Assembly: GCA_023443455.1 (NCBI GenBank)
Contig: JAEZUE010000068.1
Coordinates: forward strand, 1-64,000
Direction: 5' to 3'
From: Verrucomicrobiota bacterium
GTDB taxonomy: Bacteria > Verrucomicrobiota > Verrucomicrobiia > Opitutales > Opitutaceae
Length of the DNA: 64,000 bases
Shown here in pieces: positions 42,651 through 51,372 of the stretch. Under the pieces are notes generated by a model. That model was given only the letters and a program-made list of their open reading frames with translations. It was not told the origin of the DNA and did no database searches. Both the position numbers and the translations under genes were made by a program. Within the stretch, counting starts at the first letter, position 1, and each line of letters starts with the position of its first letter.

Positions 42651-45600
42651 CTACTCGGCGTCGGCCGAGGGCTCCAGTTCCGGCGCTACCGCCGGGCCGC
42701 GCACGGGCAGGGAGAAGAAGAACGTGGCGCCTTCGCCGGGCATGCCTTCGGCCCACATGCGGCCCCCGTGGCGCAGGACGATGCGCTTGGCGTTGGCCAG
42801 ACCGATGCCGGTGCCTTCGAAGTCGCGCGTGTGGTGCAGGCGCTGGAAGACGCCGAACAGTTTCGCGGAATATTTCGCGTCGAAGCCCACGCCGTTGTCG
42901 CGCACGAAGAGGATGTGCTCCTGGAGGTGGGCGTCGTCGAAGGGCCGGGCGCCGATCTCGATGATCGCGGGGGAGCGGGGCCGGGTGAACTTGATGGCGT
43001 TGTTGAGCAGATTGGCGATCACCTGGCGGAGCAGGGCGGCGTCGCCCACGACAGTGGGCAGCATTCCGATTCTCCAGTCGACGAGCCGGTTTTCGAACTC
43101 GGGGCGCAGCTCGGCGATCACCTGGGTGACCACCGCCGAGATCGAGACGCGCTCGGTGCGCAGCTCGGCGCGGTTGAGGCGGGCGAAGGCGAGCAGACTG
43201 TCGATCAGCTGGCTGAGGCGGATCGTCTCCGTCGAGATGATGCGGAAGAAGCGCACGCTCTCCGCATCGAGCTGGCCGCGGGTCCGGCGTTGGAGCAGGT
43301 CGATGAAACCGTTGATGTTGCGCAGCGGGGCGCGCAGGTCGTGCGAGATGGAGTAGGAGAACGACTCGAGCTCCTGGTTGCCCGCGACGAGCTGCTGGTT
43401 CGCGCGGACGAGGGCCTCGGTGCGTTCCCGTACCCGCCTTTCCAGCTCGGTGCTGAGCTGGCGGAAGCGTTCCTCGCCGAGCCGCAGGGCCTCGGCCTGG
43501 CTCCGGGTCGACTCGATCGTGGTCTCGAGCCGGCGGTTCGCGGCGTCGAGCTCGTGCGTGCGCAGGGCGACCAGACGGGCGAGCTTCGCCTTGTCGCGGC
43601 GCGCCCGCCAACCGCTGTACCAGCCGACCAGACCGATGAGGGCGATCGCACCGGCTGAATACGCCGCATAGGCCGCGCGGGTGCGGAACCAGGGCGGATC
43701 GACCTTGAAGCGCAGCTCGACCGGCTCCCCGGGCGAACCCTGGGCGACCGGGCGGAGCTGGAGGGTGTAGTCGCCCTCCTTGAGCTGGTTGAATTGGGCC
43801 CAGCCGGTGACGCCGTTGTCCACCCAGTCGCCGCCGCCGCCCTGGAGCCGGAACTCGAAGGTGACGGTCTGCCCCGGCGGCGCGTCGAGGGCGGCGAAAT
43901 GGACGACGAGCGAGTTGTCGTCGAATTTCAGCGACGGGAGGCGGCTTCCCGGCAGGAAGAGCGAGCGGTTGCTGTTGGTGAGCTGCACGGAGGTGATGAG
44001 TGCGCGCGGCGTGCTCGGCCGGGGGCGGGGCACGGCGGGATCGAAACGGGCGAGGTTCTGGCGGCGGTGCAGCCAGACCACGCCGCCCGCCTCGGCGTCG
44101 ATGTAGAGCGGCACCAGTCCGCTCGGGAACTGTTCCTCGCCCAGCAGGCGGAAGCGTTGGTTGTGTTGTGCGAAGACCAGAAGCCGGTCGGTGGTCGCCA
44201 GCCAGAGCCGGCCCTCGCTGTCGATGGCCGGGCGCCCGACCACGTCGGCCGCCTGGGGGACGTGGCGGAGCAAGTCCTCGTCGGGTTGGAAACGCCGGGT
44301 CTGCGGATCGAAACGGAGCACCTGGTTGCCCGCGGTCACGCGGATCTCGCCGTCGAGCAGCCAGAGCTGGGACCAACCGCCGACGAGGCCGTCGGCGAGG
44401 CCGAAGTACCGGACCTCGCCCTCCGCCCCGTCGCGGGTGAAACGGCCCAGGCGTGCCGTGCCCAGCTCCGCCCACAGCGCACCGTGGCGGTCGCCGATGG
44501 CGCCGTACACATTGCCGGTGCCGGGCTCCTCCTGGCGGTGCGTCTCGTAGGTGCCGTCGGCCGCCCGTCGTATCCATCCGACGGAGGCCTCGGCGAAGAA
44601 GCTCCAGCGGCCGTCGGCGTCGGGGAATTGGCAGAGGTGGGCGTTGCGCACGCCCGGGGCCACCATTTCCCAGCCGGCGGCGGTGCGGCGGTGGATGCCG
44701 TCGCGGGCGGAGGCGAGCAGGTCGCCGGTCTCGCTGGAGAGCCCGCAGAGCGTCTGCTCGGGCGGGCTGTCGACTTCGAAGCGGATCAGGCGGCCGTCGT
44801 GGTCGTAGATGCCCCGCTGGGCCTGCCCGTCGGAGAGCAACCAAAGCCGGCCTTCGAAACGACAGGGGCGGGCGTAGACCAGACCGGTCGCGACGAGCGA
44901 CTCGAAGGAGGTGAGCGGCGAGGGGAACGAAACCCGGGCCACGCCGTCGTTGAGCAGCGCCCACATCGAGCCTTGCGGGGAGGGCAGGAGCTTTCGCACG
45001 CGGGCGATGCGGTGGTCCAGCGACCGGTCGAGCATCTGCACCAACCGCCCGTGTGAATCGAACAGCACGATACCGAGATTGTTCACCGCCGCCGCCTGGA
45101 TGCCCGGTCCGGCTTCGCACAGGTCGTTGATCCGCGCCGAGCCCGAGAGCGGCCCGCTGGAGAGGAACGGGTGGAGTTCGCTGCCGTTGAAGCGTTGGAG
45201 CCCGTGCGCATGGGTGCCGACCAGCTGCAGGCCGGAGCTGGCAAGGGTGGTCCCGCTGGTGACGACGAGGCTGATGTCGGTCTGCTCCGCGGTCACGACC
45301 GGCTCCAGCCGGTCCGTTGCGACGCGCCAGAAGGAGGCGTCGGCGCGGTTGCTCGCATAGATGGTTTCTCCGAGCAGGAACAGGCGCTCGAGATCGGTGA
45401 TGGTTCCGAGCGTGGTCGGCGGCTGGCCGGGCTTCCAGTCGATGATGGTGCTGGTGTTGGCGTGCCATAGCCAGCGGTCGCCGAAGCGTTCGGCGGAGGT
45501 GCACGAGTCGGCGCCGTCGGGAATCGGTGCCAGCGGCACGCGATGCCAGTAGCCGTCGGCCCCGAATTCGATGCGGACGAAATGGCCGTCGGCGCTGCTG

Positions 45601-45974
45601 TACAGGCGCCCCTGATCGTCGACGATCAGCATCGGGGCGATCGGTGCTTGTTCGTCCGGCGAGAGGCGAATGACTTCCCAGCGGGTGCCGTCGCCCATCG
45701 CGATTTCTCGTCCCGCCAGGGCGAGGATGCGCCCGTCGGGGAGCCGATGCAGGTCGCTCGGTGCCGTGCTCAGCCCGATCGCGGCGGGGGCATGGACGGT
45801 GAAATCGGGGGCTCCGGCTTCGCACAACCCCGGCGCCGGGCCCCGCAAAGGCGGCAGCTGGGTCCAGCCGACCGCCGGCGCCAACGCGAGGCACAGCAGC
45901 ACCAGCGTGTGCAGCAGGTCGGCGAGCGCCCCGGGCGACGGCGGGAGGCGCGGAGGAACGGCGAGGTGTGGCAT
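42651..45974 (-). CDS. Propeller-type sensor histidine kinase (Reg_prop/Y_Y_Y)
   Basis: A 1107-residue membrane sensor kinase. The signal or anchor helix is near residues 15-35 ('ALADLLHTLVLLCLALAPAV'). A periplasmic two-component-regulator propeller of about 650 residues comes next ('AAPSDLHRLPDGRILALAGR'-type blades), then a Y_Y_Y domain ('GQTVTFEFRLQGGGGDWVDN'), a membrane helix ('AAYAAYSAGAIALIGLVGWY'), a coiled coil, HisKA with H878 in 'SFSYSISHDLRAPLRN' and a HATPase ('FVRDNGVGFDAKYSAKLFGV'). There is no receiver or AraC domain attached, unlike the hybrid form common in Bacteroidetes, and no partner regulator nearby. The ATG at 45974 is one of two possible starts. Confidence 0.9.
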   Translation of the reverse strand: MPHLAVPPRLPPSPGALADLLHTLVLLCLALAPAVGWTQLPPLRGPAPGLCEAGAPDFTVHAPAAIGLSTAPSDLHRLPDGRILALAGREIAMGDGTRWEVIRLSPDEQAPIAPMLIVDDQGRLYSSADGHFVRIEFGADGYWHRVPLAPIPDGADSCTSAERFGDRWLWHANTSTIIDWKPGQPPTTLGTITDLERLFLLGETIYASNRADASFWRVATDRLEPVVTAEQTDISLVVTSGTTLASSGLQLVGTHAHGLQRFNGSELHPFLSSGPLSGSARINDLCEAGPGIQAAAVNNLGIVLFDSHGRLVQMLDRSLDHRIARVRKLLPSPQGSMWALLNDGVARVSFPSPLTSFESLVATGLVYARPCRFEGRLWLLSDGQAQRGIYDHDGRLIRFEVDSPPEQTLCGLSSETGDLLASARDGIHRRTAAGWEMVAPGVRNAHLCQFPDADGRWSFFAEASVGWIRRAADGTYETHRQEEPGTGNVYGAIGDRHGALWAELGTARLGRFTRDGAEGEVRYFGLADGLVGGWSQLWLLDGEIRVTAGNQVLRFDPQTRRFQPDEDLLRHVPQAADVVGRPAIDSEGRLWLATTDRLLVFAQHNQRFRLLGEEQFPSGLVPLYIDAEAGGVVWLHRRQNLARFDPAVPRPRPSTPRALITSVQLTNSNRSLFLPGSRLPSLKFDDNSLVVHFAALDAPPGQTVTFEFRLQGGGGDWVDNGVTGWAQFNQLKEGDYTLQLRPVAQGSPGEPVELRFKVDPPWFRTRAAYAAYSAGAIALIGLVGWYSGWRARRDKAKLARLVALRTHELDAANRRLETTIESTRSQAEALRLGEERFRQLSTELERRVRERTEALVRANQQLVAGNQELESFSYSISHDLRAPLRNINGFIDLLQRRTRGQLDAESVRFFRIISTETIRLSQLIDSLLAFARLNRAELRTERVSISAVVTQVIAELRPEFENRLVDWRIGMLPTVVGDAALLRQVIANLLNNAIKFTRPRSPAIIEIGARPFDDAHLQEHILFVRDNGVGFDAKYSAKLFGVFQRLHHTRDFEGTGIGLANAKRIVLRHGGRMWAEGMPGEGATFFFSLPVRGPAVAPELEPSADAE

Positions 45975-46093
45975 GGGCGGTCCTCCCATTCTTCGGCCCG
46001 AGGCGGTGTTTCTGTACGGCAAGAAGCGGGGGCGTCGCGTGGTATCGGCGCAGCGGGATTGCGCCGCAGGTCCGGGCGACTAGACACTCCCGC

Positions 46094-46600
46094 ATGACGC
46101 ATGAGGAATGGTTTGATGTGGTCGACGAGAAGGACCGGGTGGTCGGCGCGGGCCTGCGCCACGAGGTGCACGCGCAGGGGTTGCTCCACCGGGCGGTGCA
46201 CGCGCTGGTAGTTGATTCCTCGGGTCGAATTCTGATGCAGAAGCGCTCCGCGTCGAAGGACATGTACCCCAACCAGTGGGCGGCCTCGGCCTCGGGGCAC
46301 GTCGATCGGGGCGAGGACTACGACACCGCCATGGTGCGCGAACTTGGCGAGGAGCTGGGCGTGTTCGTGACCGAGGCGCCGGAACGGATTGCCCGGATCG
46401 AGGCCTGCGAGGAGACCGGCCGGGAGTTCGTCTGGGTCTACCTTTGCCGCCACGACGGGGCCGTCGTCGCGCATCCCGACGAGATCGCCGAACTGCAGTG
46501 GTTCTCGCCGTCGCAGCTCGACGCGTGGACGCGGGACCGGCCGGAGGACTTCGCGCCGTCGTTCCTGCTCGTCTGGCGGCGGTGCCGGAGCTTTGTCTGA
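46094..46600 (+). CDS. NUDIX hydrolase
   Basis: A 168-residue NUDIX enzyme. The start 'MTHEEWFDVVDEKDRVVG' and 'QKRSASKDMYPNQWAASASG' are like the YfcD and isopentenyl-diphosphate-isomerase-like branch. The NUDIX box is 'GHVDRGEDYDTAMVRELGEE' followed by LGV. The substrate (a nucleoside diphosphate derivative or similar) is unknown. It is divergent from the propeller kinase gene. Confidence 0.9.
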   Translation: MTHEEWFDVVDEKDRVVGAGLRHEVHAQGLLHRAVHALVVDSSGRILMQKRSASKDMYPNQWAASASGHVDRGEDYDTAMVRELGEELGVFVTEAPERIARIEACEETGREFVWVYLCRHDGAVVAHPDEIAELQWFSPSQLDAWTRDRPEDFAPSFLLVWRRCRSFV

Positions 46601-46629
46601 ATTATCTGGAGACCGGAGGCGCGGCGGGG

Positions 46630-46890
46630 CTAGCCCGCGCTGCCTTCGGGCCGGCCGCGCCGCAGGATGAGGGCGAGAACCTTGTCGTGGATGACGCGGC
46701 GCGGCGCGCGTTTCCGGGCCTCGGCGATGACCTTCGCCCAGTCGTCCTCGTCGGGGGTGGTGTAGGGCACCCAGGGCTCGAAACGTGCGGGCTGGCATTC
46801 CCAGACGACCTTGCCGCCGAAGACGCGCAGGCGCACCTGCCGCTTGCCCTCTTCTTCAGTGCGTTTCCAGAATGCGATCTCGACGTTCAT
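46630..46890 (-). CDS. Small hypothetical protein
   Basis: A soluble 86-residue protein: 'MNVEIAFWKRTEEEGKRQVR', 'GKVVWECQPARFEPW', 'WAKVIAEARKRAPRRVIHDK'. I do not recognise a family. The compact composition and a clear start after the divergent gap favour a real gene. It converges on the NUDIX gene with 29 nt between. It is divergent from the YhcH-like gene. Confidence 0.55.
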   Translation of the reverse strand: MNVEIAFWKRTEEEGKRQVRLRVFGGKVVWECQPARFEPWVPYTTPDEDDWAKVIAEARKRAPRRVIHDKVLALILRRGRPEGSAG

Positions 46891-47014
46891 GCGGGGCGGA
46901 CTCTCAGCGAAGGGAAAGGTGGCGGGCGAGCGAAAGTTTCGTCGCACCGCCGTGGCCGGCGCGGCCGGAAAAAGCTTGTACCGCACGCGGGGTCTCCGAA
47001 CGTGTGCCCCCACC

Positions 47015-47530
47015 ATGGCGGCTTTCGGATCCTACGGCGATCTTTGTGAACTGTTCCGCGAACTCCCGATGTTCGCGGAAGCGTTCGAATATCTGCGGCA
47101 CTGCTTCACCAAGGGCACCGCGGAGTACACCCGCCTGCATGCGATGGCCGAGGGGGAAACCCGCCGCATCGAGCTGCGCGACGGTGTCTACGCCATGGAG
47201 TCGGTCTATCTCACCCGCGCGCGGGAGGACTGCTTCTTCGAGTCGCACCGCCGCTACATCGACGTGCAGGCCCTCGCCGAGGGCGAGGAGGCGATCGAGG
47301 TGCTGCCGGTCGACCGGTTGCGCGTCGCCGTCGACTACGTCCCGGACAAGGACATCGTCCGCTACGGCGACACCGATTTCGCCTCGCGGCTGCGGCTGGT
47401 GCCCGGCGATCTGGCGTTCCTGTTCCCCCCCGACGGCCACATGCCCTGCCTGCGAAGCGGCAACGCTCCGGTGCTGGTGCGGAAAACCGTGGTGAAGGTG
47501 CCGGTGCCGCCCGGCTGTGCCCTGCAATGA
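47015..47530 (+). CDS. YhcH/YjgK/YiaL family protein
   Basis: A 171-residue beta-sandwich protein of the YhcH/YjgK/YiaL (DUF386) family, associated with sugar anomerisation, such as sialic acid metabolism in known cases. Visible blocks are 'FESHRRYIDVQALAEGEEAI' and 'PGDLAFLFPPDGHMP', with metal-binding His and Glu. The last residues overlap the start of rlmJ by 4 nt (ATGA at 47527). No sugar-catabolism genes are next to it, so the substrate is unclear. Confidence 0.88.
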   Translation: MAAFGSYGDLCELFRELPMFAEAFEYLRHCFTKGTAEYTRLHAMAEGETRRIELRDGVYAMESVYLTRAREDCFFESHRRYIDVQALAEGEEAIEVLPVDRLRVAVDYVPDKDIVRYGDTDFASRLRLVPGDLAFLFPPDGHMPCLRSGNAPVLVRKTVVKVPVPPGCALQ

Positions 47531-48390
47531 ACTACCGGCACGCGTTCCACGCGGGCAACTTCGCCGACGTCTTCAAGCACGTGGTGGTGCGCGAACTCGT
47601 GCGCGCGATGCAGCGCAAGCCCAAGCCGTTCCTCTTTCTCGACACCCATGCCGGTCGCGGCCGCTACGATCTCGCCCGCGCCGATCTCGGCGGGCGCACG
47701 CCCGAATGGCCGGAAGGCATCGGGCGCTTGTGGGCGGCGGCGGATCTGCCCCCGGCGCTGGCGGACTATGTGGCCGCGGTGCGTGAATACAACCGCCGCG
47801 CCGGCGCCGACGACGCGACGCTGCGTCTCTATCCCGGTTCGCCGCTGCTCGCCGAGGCCATGGCCCGCCCCGACGACCGCTGCGCCTTCTGCGAGGCGCA
47901 GCCGGAGGAGGCCGCCGCCCTCGAGCGCGAATGTGCCGGGCGGCGCCGGGTGCGGGTGCACGCGATGGACGGCTATGTGGCGCCGCGGGCGATGCTGCCC
48001 CCGCCGGAGAAACGCGCGCTGGTGTTGATCGACCCGCCGTTCGAGGCGGCCGACGAGATGAAGCAGGTGGCCAAGGCGGTCGAGCAGGGGATCGGCCGCA
48101 GCCCGGCCGCGGTCTTCGCCGTGTGGTACCCGCTCACCGCCCGGGCGTCGACCGCTCCGCTGTTCCTGGCGCTGCGCGAACGCCGGCTCGCGCCGACCTT
48201 GGTGATCGAATTTCGGGTACAGCAGGCGGAGCCCGAGACCGGCATGGGCGGCTGCGGGCTGGCGATCCTCAACCCGCCGTGGCAATTCGAGGCCGAGATG
48301 CGTCCCGTGCTCGGGCATCTGGTACGCCTGCTTGCGACCGACGGCCGGGGCTCGGTGCGCATGGACTGGCTCGTCCCCGAGGCGCCGTGA
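47527..48390 (+). CDS. rlmJ: 23S rRNA (adenine-N6)-methyltransferase RlmJ
   Basis: A 287-residue S-adenosylmethionine-dependent enzyme that methylates A2030 of 23S rRNA in E. coli. The start 'MNYRHAFHAGNFADVFKHVV' is a strong RlmJ signature. 'FLDTHAGRGRYDL' is the SAM site and 'LIDPPFEAADEM' the DPPF catalytic motif. The length matches the family. It overlaps the YhcH-like gene and is followed 20 nt later by a secreted hypothetical. Confidence 0.95.
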   Translation: MNYRHAFHAGNFADVFKHVVVRELVRAMQRKPKPFLFLDTHAGRGRYDLARADLGGRTPEWPEGIGRLWAAADLPPALADYVAAVREYNRRAGADDATLRLYPGSPLLAEAMARPDDRCAFCEAQPEEAAALERECAGRRRVRVHAMDGYVAPRAMLPPPEKRALVLIDPPFEAADEMKQVAKAVEQGIGRSPAAVFAVWYPLTARASTAPLFLALRERRLAPTLVIEFRVQQAEPETGMGGCGLAILNPPWQFEAEMRPVLGHLVRLLATDGRGSVRMDWLVPEAP

Positions 48391-48410
48391 GCGGGCGACC
48401 GTTTTTCGAG

Positions 48411-48908
48411 ATGAACGTGTTCCGAGCAATCTGGATGTGGTGCCTGTGCGGCGCCGTCGCGATCATGGCGCAGCCGGCTTCGATGAGTTCGCTGCAGAAT
48501 CTGCCCTCGGTGGGGCTGCGCGTGCGCGGCCTCTCGCCCGACGGGGCCAAGCTGGGGCTGACGGAGTCGGGCCTCACCGAAACCGTGCGCAAGGCCCTGG
48601 AGAACGCGGGCGTGGGCATCGTGCCGCCGCCGATGCTCGAACGCGCGCCGGACATTCCCGTGGTCGAGATCTCGGCCAACCTCAACCAGGTCTCCCGCAC
48701 GGGTTTTCTCTTCGTGCTCGACCTCCAGCTCTGGGAGCCGGCCCAGCCCGTGCGCCCGCTGCAGACGCTCACGAAGATCCCGGTGGCCACGTGGGTGGCG
48801 CAGGACTGCGGCTACACCGCGAAGGCCGAGAAGATCACCGGTTCGCTCGCGGCGCTGGCGGAGCAGTTCGCCGCCGAATGGAAGCCGGCGCAGAAGGCCA
48901 CTCCCTGA
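48411..48908 (+). CDS. Hypothetical secreted protein
   Basis: A 165-residue protein with an N-terminal signal ('IWMWCLCGAVAIMAQPASM'). The mature part ('GLTESGLTETVRKALENAGV', 'VVEISANLNQVSRTGFLFVL', 'VATWVAQDCGYTAKAEKI') resembles small periplasmic proteins with alternating strands and helices, but I do not recognise the family. It probably shares an operon with rlmJ. The ATG at 48411 gives the signal peptide. Confidence 0.65.
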   Translation: MNVFRAIWMWCLCGAVAIMAQPASMSSLQNLPSVGLRVRGLSPDGAKLGLTESGLTETVRKALENAGVGIVPPPMLERAPDIPVVEISANLNQVSRTGFLFVLDLQLWEPAQPVRPLQTLTKIPVATWVAQDCGYTAKAEKITGSLAALAEQFAAEWKPAQKATP

Positions 48909-49008
48909 GCGGAGCGCTTCTGCGATCGGGAAGCGGTGCGATCGGGCTCGCACCCGGCGTGGCCGTGCCGGTTTTTCCGGGTCCGGCGTCCAACCGAGTC
49001 AAATACAG

Positions 49009-49269
49009 TCAGGCCTGCACGTCGAGGTTCGCGCCCACGGTGACGCGCTCGCGGGCGGGTTGCTGCACGCGCTCCGAATTCTCCGAGTCGCGGCCGGCCG
49101 GGCCGGGCGCGTCGCGGCGCAGCGCGGCGACCGCCTGTTGTTCGGCCGTGGAGTCTCGGCTCTGGCGGGCCCGGGCGATGTCGCCGCTGTCCTTGTTGGC
49201 ACGAGCCACATCGGCGTATTGAGTACCGGGTGACGAGGTCAGCGCGCTGCTGGAGGAGGAGATGGTCAT
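49009..49269 (-). CDS. Small hypothetical protein
   Basis: An 86-residue Ser/Ala-rich protein with a low-complexity start ('MTISSSSSALTSSPGTQ'), charged middle ('DVARANKDSGDIARARQSRD') and an end 'VTVGANLDVQA'. The LDVQA-like end is reminiscent of small motility-associated proteins of the YjfB type, but that is a weak hint. There is no signal peptide. The coding call rests on composition and a clean frame. Confidence 0.45.
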   Translation of the reverse strand: MTISSSSSALTSSPGTQYADVARANKDSGDIARARQSRDSTAEQQAVAALRRDAPGPAGRDSENSERVQQPARERVTVGANLDVQA

Positions 49270-49417
49270 GGTGATGGTGTGCGCCGGAGGTTGGTGGTGC
49301 GGCCGGCAATGTGGGCGACAACGGCGCCGACGCAATGCGTGCGGGCCCGGATGAGGGATCGACCCCGGGCGGTGCGCGGCACTTGCCAGCGCGGGGAGCG
49401 GCGCCCTTTCTCGGGTG

Positions 49418-50068
49418 ATGACCCGACAGCAGCGCGCCGACCTCGTCGGCACCCGACTTGCCGAGCTTTATCCGCATCCGCCGATCCCGCTGGACCATCG
49501 GGATGCGTACACGTTGCTGGTCGCGGTGTTGCTGTCGGCCCAATGCACCGACAAGCGGGTCAACGAGGTAACCCCGGCGCTGTTCGCCCGGGCGTCGGGG
49601 CCGGCGGCGATGGCGCAGGTGCCGGTCGAGGAGATCCAGGCCATCATCCGCCCGTGCGGCTTGTCGCCGCAGAAGGCAAAGGCGATCCGGGGGTTGTCGG
49701 AGATTTTGGTGCTGGAGCATGGCGGCGCGGTGCCGGCGGATTGGGCGGCGTTGGAGGCCTTGCCGGGCGTAGGGCACAAGACGGCGTCGGTGGTGATGGC
49801 GCAGGCGTTCGGCGTGCCGGCGTTTCCGGTCGACACGCACATCCATCGGCTGGCCCAGCGGTGGGGATTGAGCGCTGGCCGCAGCGTGGAACAGACGGAG
49901 CGCGATCTGAAAGCGCTCTTCCCTCGGGAGCGCTGGAACGCGTTGCACCTGCAAATCATTTACTACGGGCGGGAGCACTGTACGGCCCGCGGTTGCGACG
50001 GCACGGTCTGCCCGCTGTGCCGGGAGTTGTATCCGAATCGGAGAACGCCAGTGGCGACGCGGAAGTAG
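49418..50068 (+). CDS. nth: Endonuclease III
   Basis: A 216-residue base-excision repair glycosylase/AP lyase. The helix-hairpin-helix with catalytic Lys is 'LEALPGVGHKTASVV', and the catalytic Asp is in 'FPVDTHIHRLAQRWGL'. The cysteine set at the C-terminus is C188, C193, C198 and C201 (C-x4-C-x4-C-x2-C), not the C-x6-C-x2-C-x5-C of E. coli, so the iron-sulfur cluster may be altered or absent. The ATG at 49418 is preferred over the GTG just before it. Confidence 0.93.
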   Translation: MTRQQRADLVGTRLAELYPHPPIPLDHRDAYTLLVAVLLSAQCTDKRVNEVTPALFARASGPAAMAQVPVEEIQAIIRPCGLSPQKAKAIRGLSEILVLEHGGAVPADWAALEALPGVGHKTASVVMAQAFGVPAFPVDTHIHRLAQRWGLSAGRSVEQTERDLKALFPRERWNALHLQIIYYGREHCTARGCDGTVCPLCRELYPNRRTPVATRK

Positions 50069-50097
50069 TCTGCTCCGAGCGGGGGCGGGGCACGAAG

Positions 50098-50125
50098 AAG
50101 CCCGCCCCGGTGGGAGGGCGGGCTT
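50098..50125. terminator. Bidirectional hairpin between nth and the Cys-rich gene
   Basis: A perfect 10-bp stem (50098-50107 with 50116-50125) ends in TT on the plus strand and is followed by CTTCGTG on the minus strand. It sits midway between the convergent nth and Cys-rich genes and may serve both. Confidence 0.7.
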
Positions 50126-50153
50126 GGTGTGTGGGGGGGCAGCGGAGACTGGA

Positions 50154-50357
50154 TTATTTCTTGGTCTCGGGCTTGGGCGCGTCGCAGTGCTTTTTGCCGC
50201 ACTCGCATTTGTCGCCGCAGCTGTCCTTGCATTTTTCGCCGCATTTGCAGGCCGCGGGGGCCTGGGGCTTGTCGCAGGAACCGCTGCCACAGGCGGCGCC
50301 GGCATAGGCGGCGGAGGCGAGGCCGAGAACGAGAAGGGGGAGGAGGATCTTTTTCAT
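50154..50357 (-). CDS. Small secreted Cys-rich protein, metallothionein-like
   Basis: A 67-residue protein with signal peptide 'MKKILLPLLVLGLASAAYAG'. The mature part has nine Cys in about 45 residues ('CGSGSCDK', 'CKCGEKCKDSCGDKCECGKK'), several in CxC or CxxxC spacing, plus many Lys. It looks like a periplasmic metal-binding protein; metal identity is unknown. The ATG at 50357 is preceded on the minus strand by an open upstream stretch without features. Confidence 0.75.
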   Translation of the reverse strand: MKKILLPLLVLGLASAAYAGAACGSGSCDKPQAPAACKCGEKCKDSCGDKCECGKKHCDAPKPETKK

Positions 50358-50551
50358 GGGTAGCTTCGGGATGTTGAGTGAGAGGCGGTCCGGAGTGGAC
50401 CGCTTACCGACACCTAACCCGCGTCGGGCGTTTCCCCTCGGGCTTTTCGGGAAATTTTCTGCAGGCGAAGGCGGCGAAAATTTCCGAGGCGTGCGGTGAA
50501 GATTTTTGTGGATTTCGCCCGGGGAATGTGCGTTTTCGTGCACTCCCGTTC

Positions 50552-50628
50552 GGGCGATTAGCTCAGTTGGTTAGAGCACCTGCATCACACGCAGGGGGTC
50601 ACTGGTTCGAGTCCAGTATCGCCCACCA
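50552..50628 (+). tRNA. tRNA-Val (CAC)
   Basis: Folds fully: acceptor GGGCGAT with ATCGCCC, D arm GCTCAGTTGGTTAGAGC, anticodon loop ATCACAC (anticodon CAC) and T arm GGTTCGAGTCC. The CCA end is encoded (50626-50628). The remaining 436-nt gap around it (50358-50793) shows no further gene. Confidence 0.96.
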
Positions 50629-50793
50629 TTTCGAACGCGGAAGGCCTTGGCTCGAATCGGCAAATGCCGAGCGCCCGAGATGATCACCCCGAGGGGGCGG
50701 TGGGCGCCAAGCCGATCGTGGACACGCGCTGTCGCTGTTTGTTGGCCGGTATGGCGCTTGCCATGGCCGGTGGGGCGCGGTCGGCTGGGCGCG

Positions 50794-51372
50794 ATGAACA
50801 GGACCCTCTGCGTCTACTGCTCGTCGAGCGATCGGCTCGACGCGAAATACTTTGCGGCGGCCGAACAGCTCGGTCTCGCGATGGTCGCGCGCGGCTGGGG
50901 GCTGGTCTACGGCGGCGGGCGTACCGGGTTGATGGGCACGGTGGCGCGCACCGTGAAGGCGGGCGGCGGCCGCGTGGTCGGGGTGATCCCGGAGTTCATG
51001 AAGGTGAAGGAACTCGCCTTCGACGAGGCCGACGAGCTGCACACGGTCGTGACGATGCGCGAGCGCAAGCTGCTCATGGAGGCGCGAGCCGATGCGTTTT
51101 TGGCGCTGCCCGGGGGCTGGGGCACGCTCGAGGAGATGATGGAGATCATCACGCTGCGGCAGCTCGATGTGGTCCGGAAACCCTGTGTCTTCCTCAATCA
51201 GGACGGTTTCTACGACGACCTGTTGCGCTTCTTCGACCGCATGATCGCGGAGCGCTTCAACAAGCCGAGCAACCTCGCGCTGTTCCACGTCGCCCGCAGC
51301 GTCGACGAGGTTTTCGATCGGATCGAGGCCGGACCGGTCGCCGCCGAAACCAAGTGGTTCGACACCCGATGA
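50794..51372 (+). CDS. LOG family protein (TIGR00730)
   Basis: A 192-residue Rossmann-fold protein of the LOG family, whose members are cytokinin riboside 5'-monophosphate phosphoribohydrolases or nucleotide 5'-monophosphate nucleosidases. Hallmarks are 'VYGGGRTGLMGTVA' and 'ALPGGWGTLEEMMEI' (PGGxGTxxE). The start 'MNRTLCVYCSSSDRLDAKY' is typical. In bacteria it most likely acts on nucleotide monophosphates. Its stop overlaps the next start by 4 nt (51369-51372). Confidence 0.92.
   Translation: MNRTLCVYCSSSDRLDAKYFAAAEQLGLAMVARGWGLVYGGGRTGLMGTVARTVKAGGGRVVGVIPEFMKVKELAFDEADELHTVVTMRERKLLMEARADAFLALPGGWGTLEEMMEIITLRQLDVVRKPCVFLNQDGFYDDLLRFFDRMIAERFNKPSNLALFHVARSVDEVFDRIEAGPVAAETKWFDTR

Noticed and set aside
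42475..46272. A 1265-residue minus-strand frame overlapping the propeller kinase
   Set aside because: Shadow frame; the kinase frame next to it has all expected domains.
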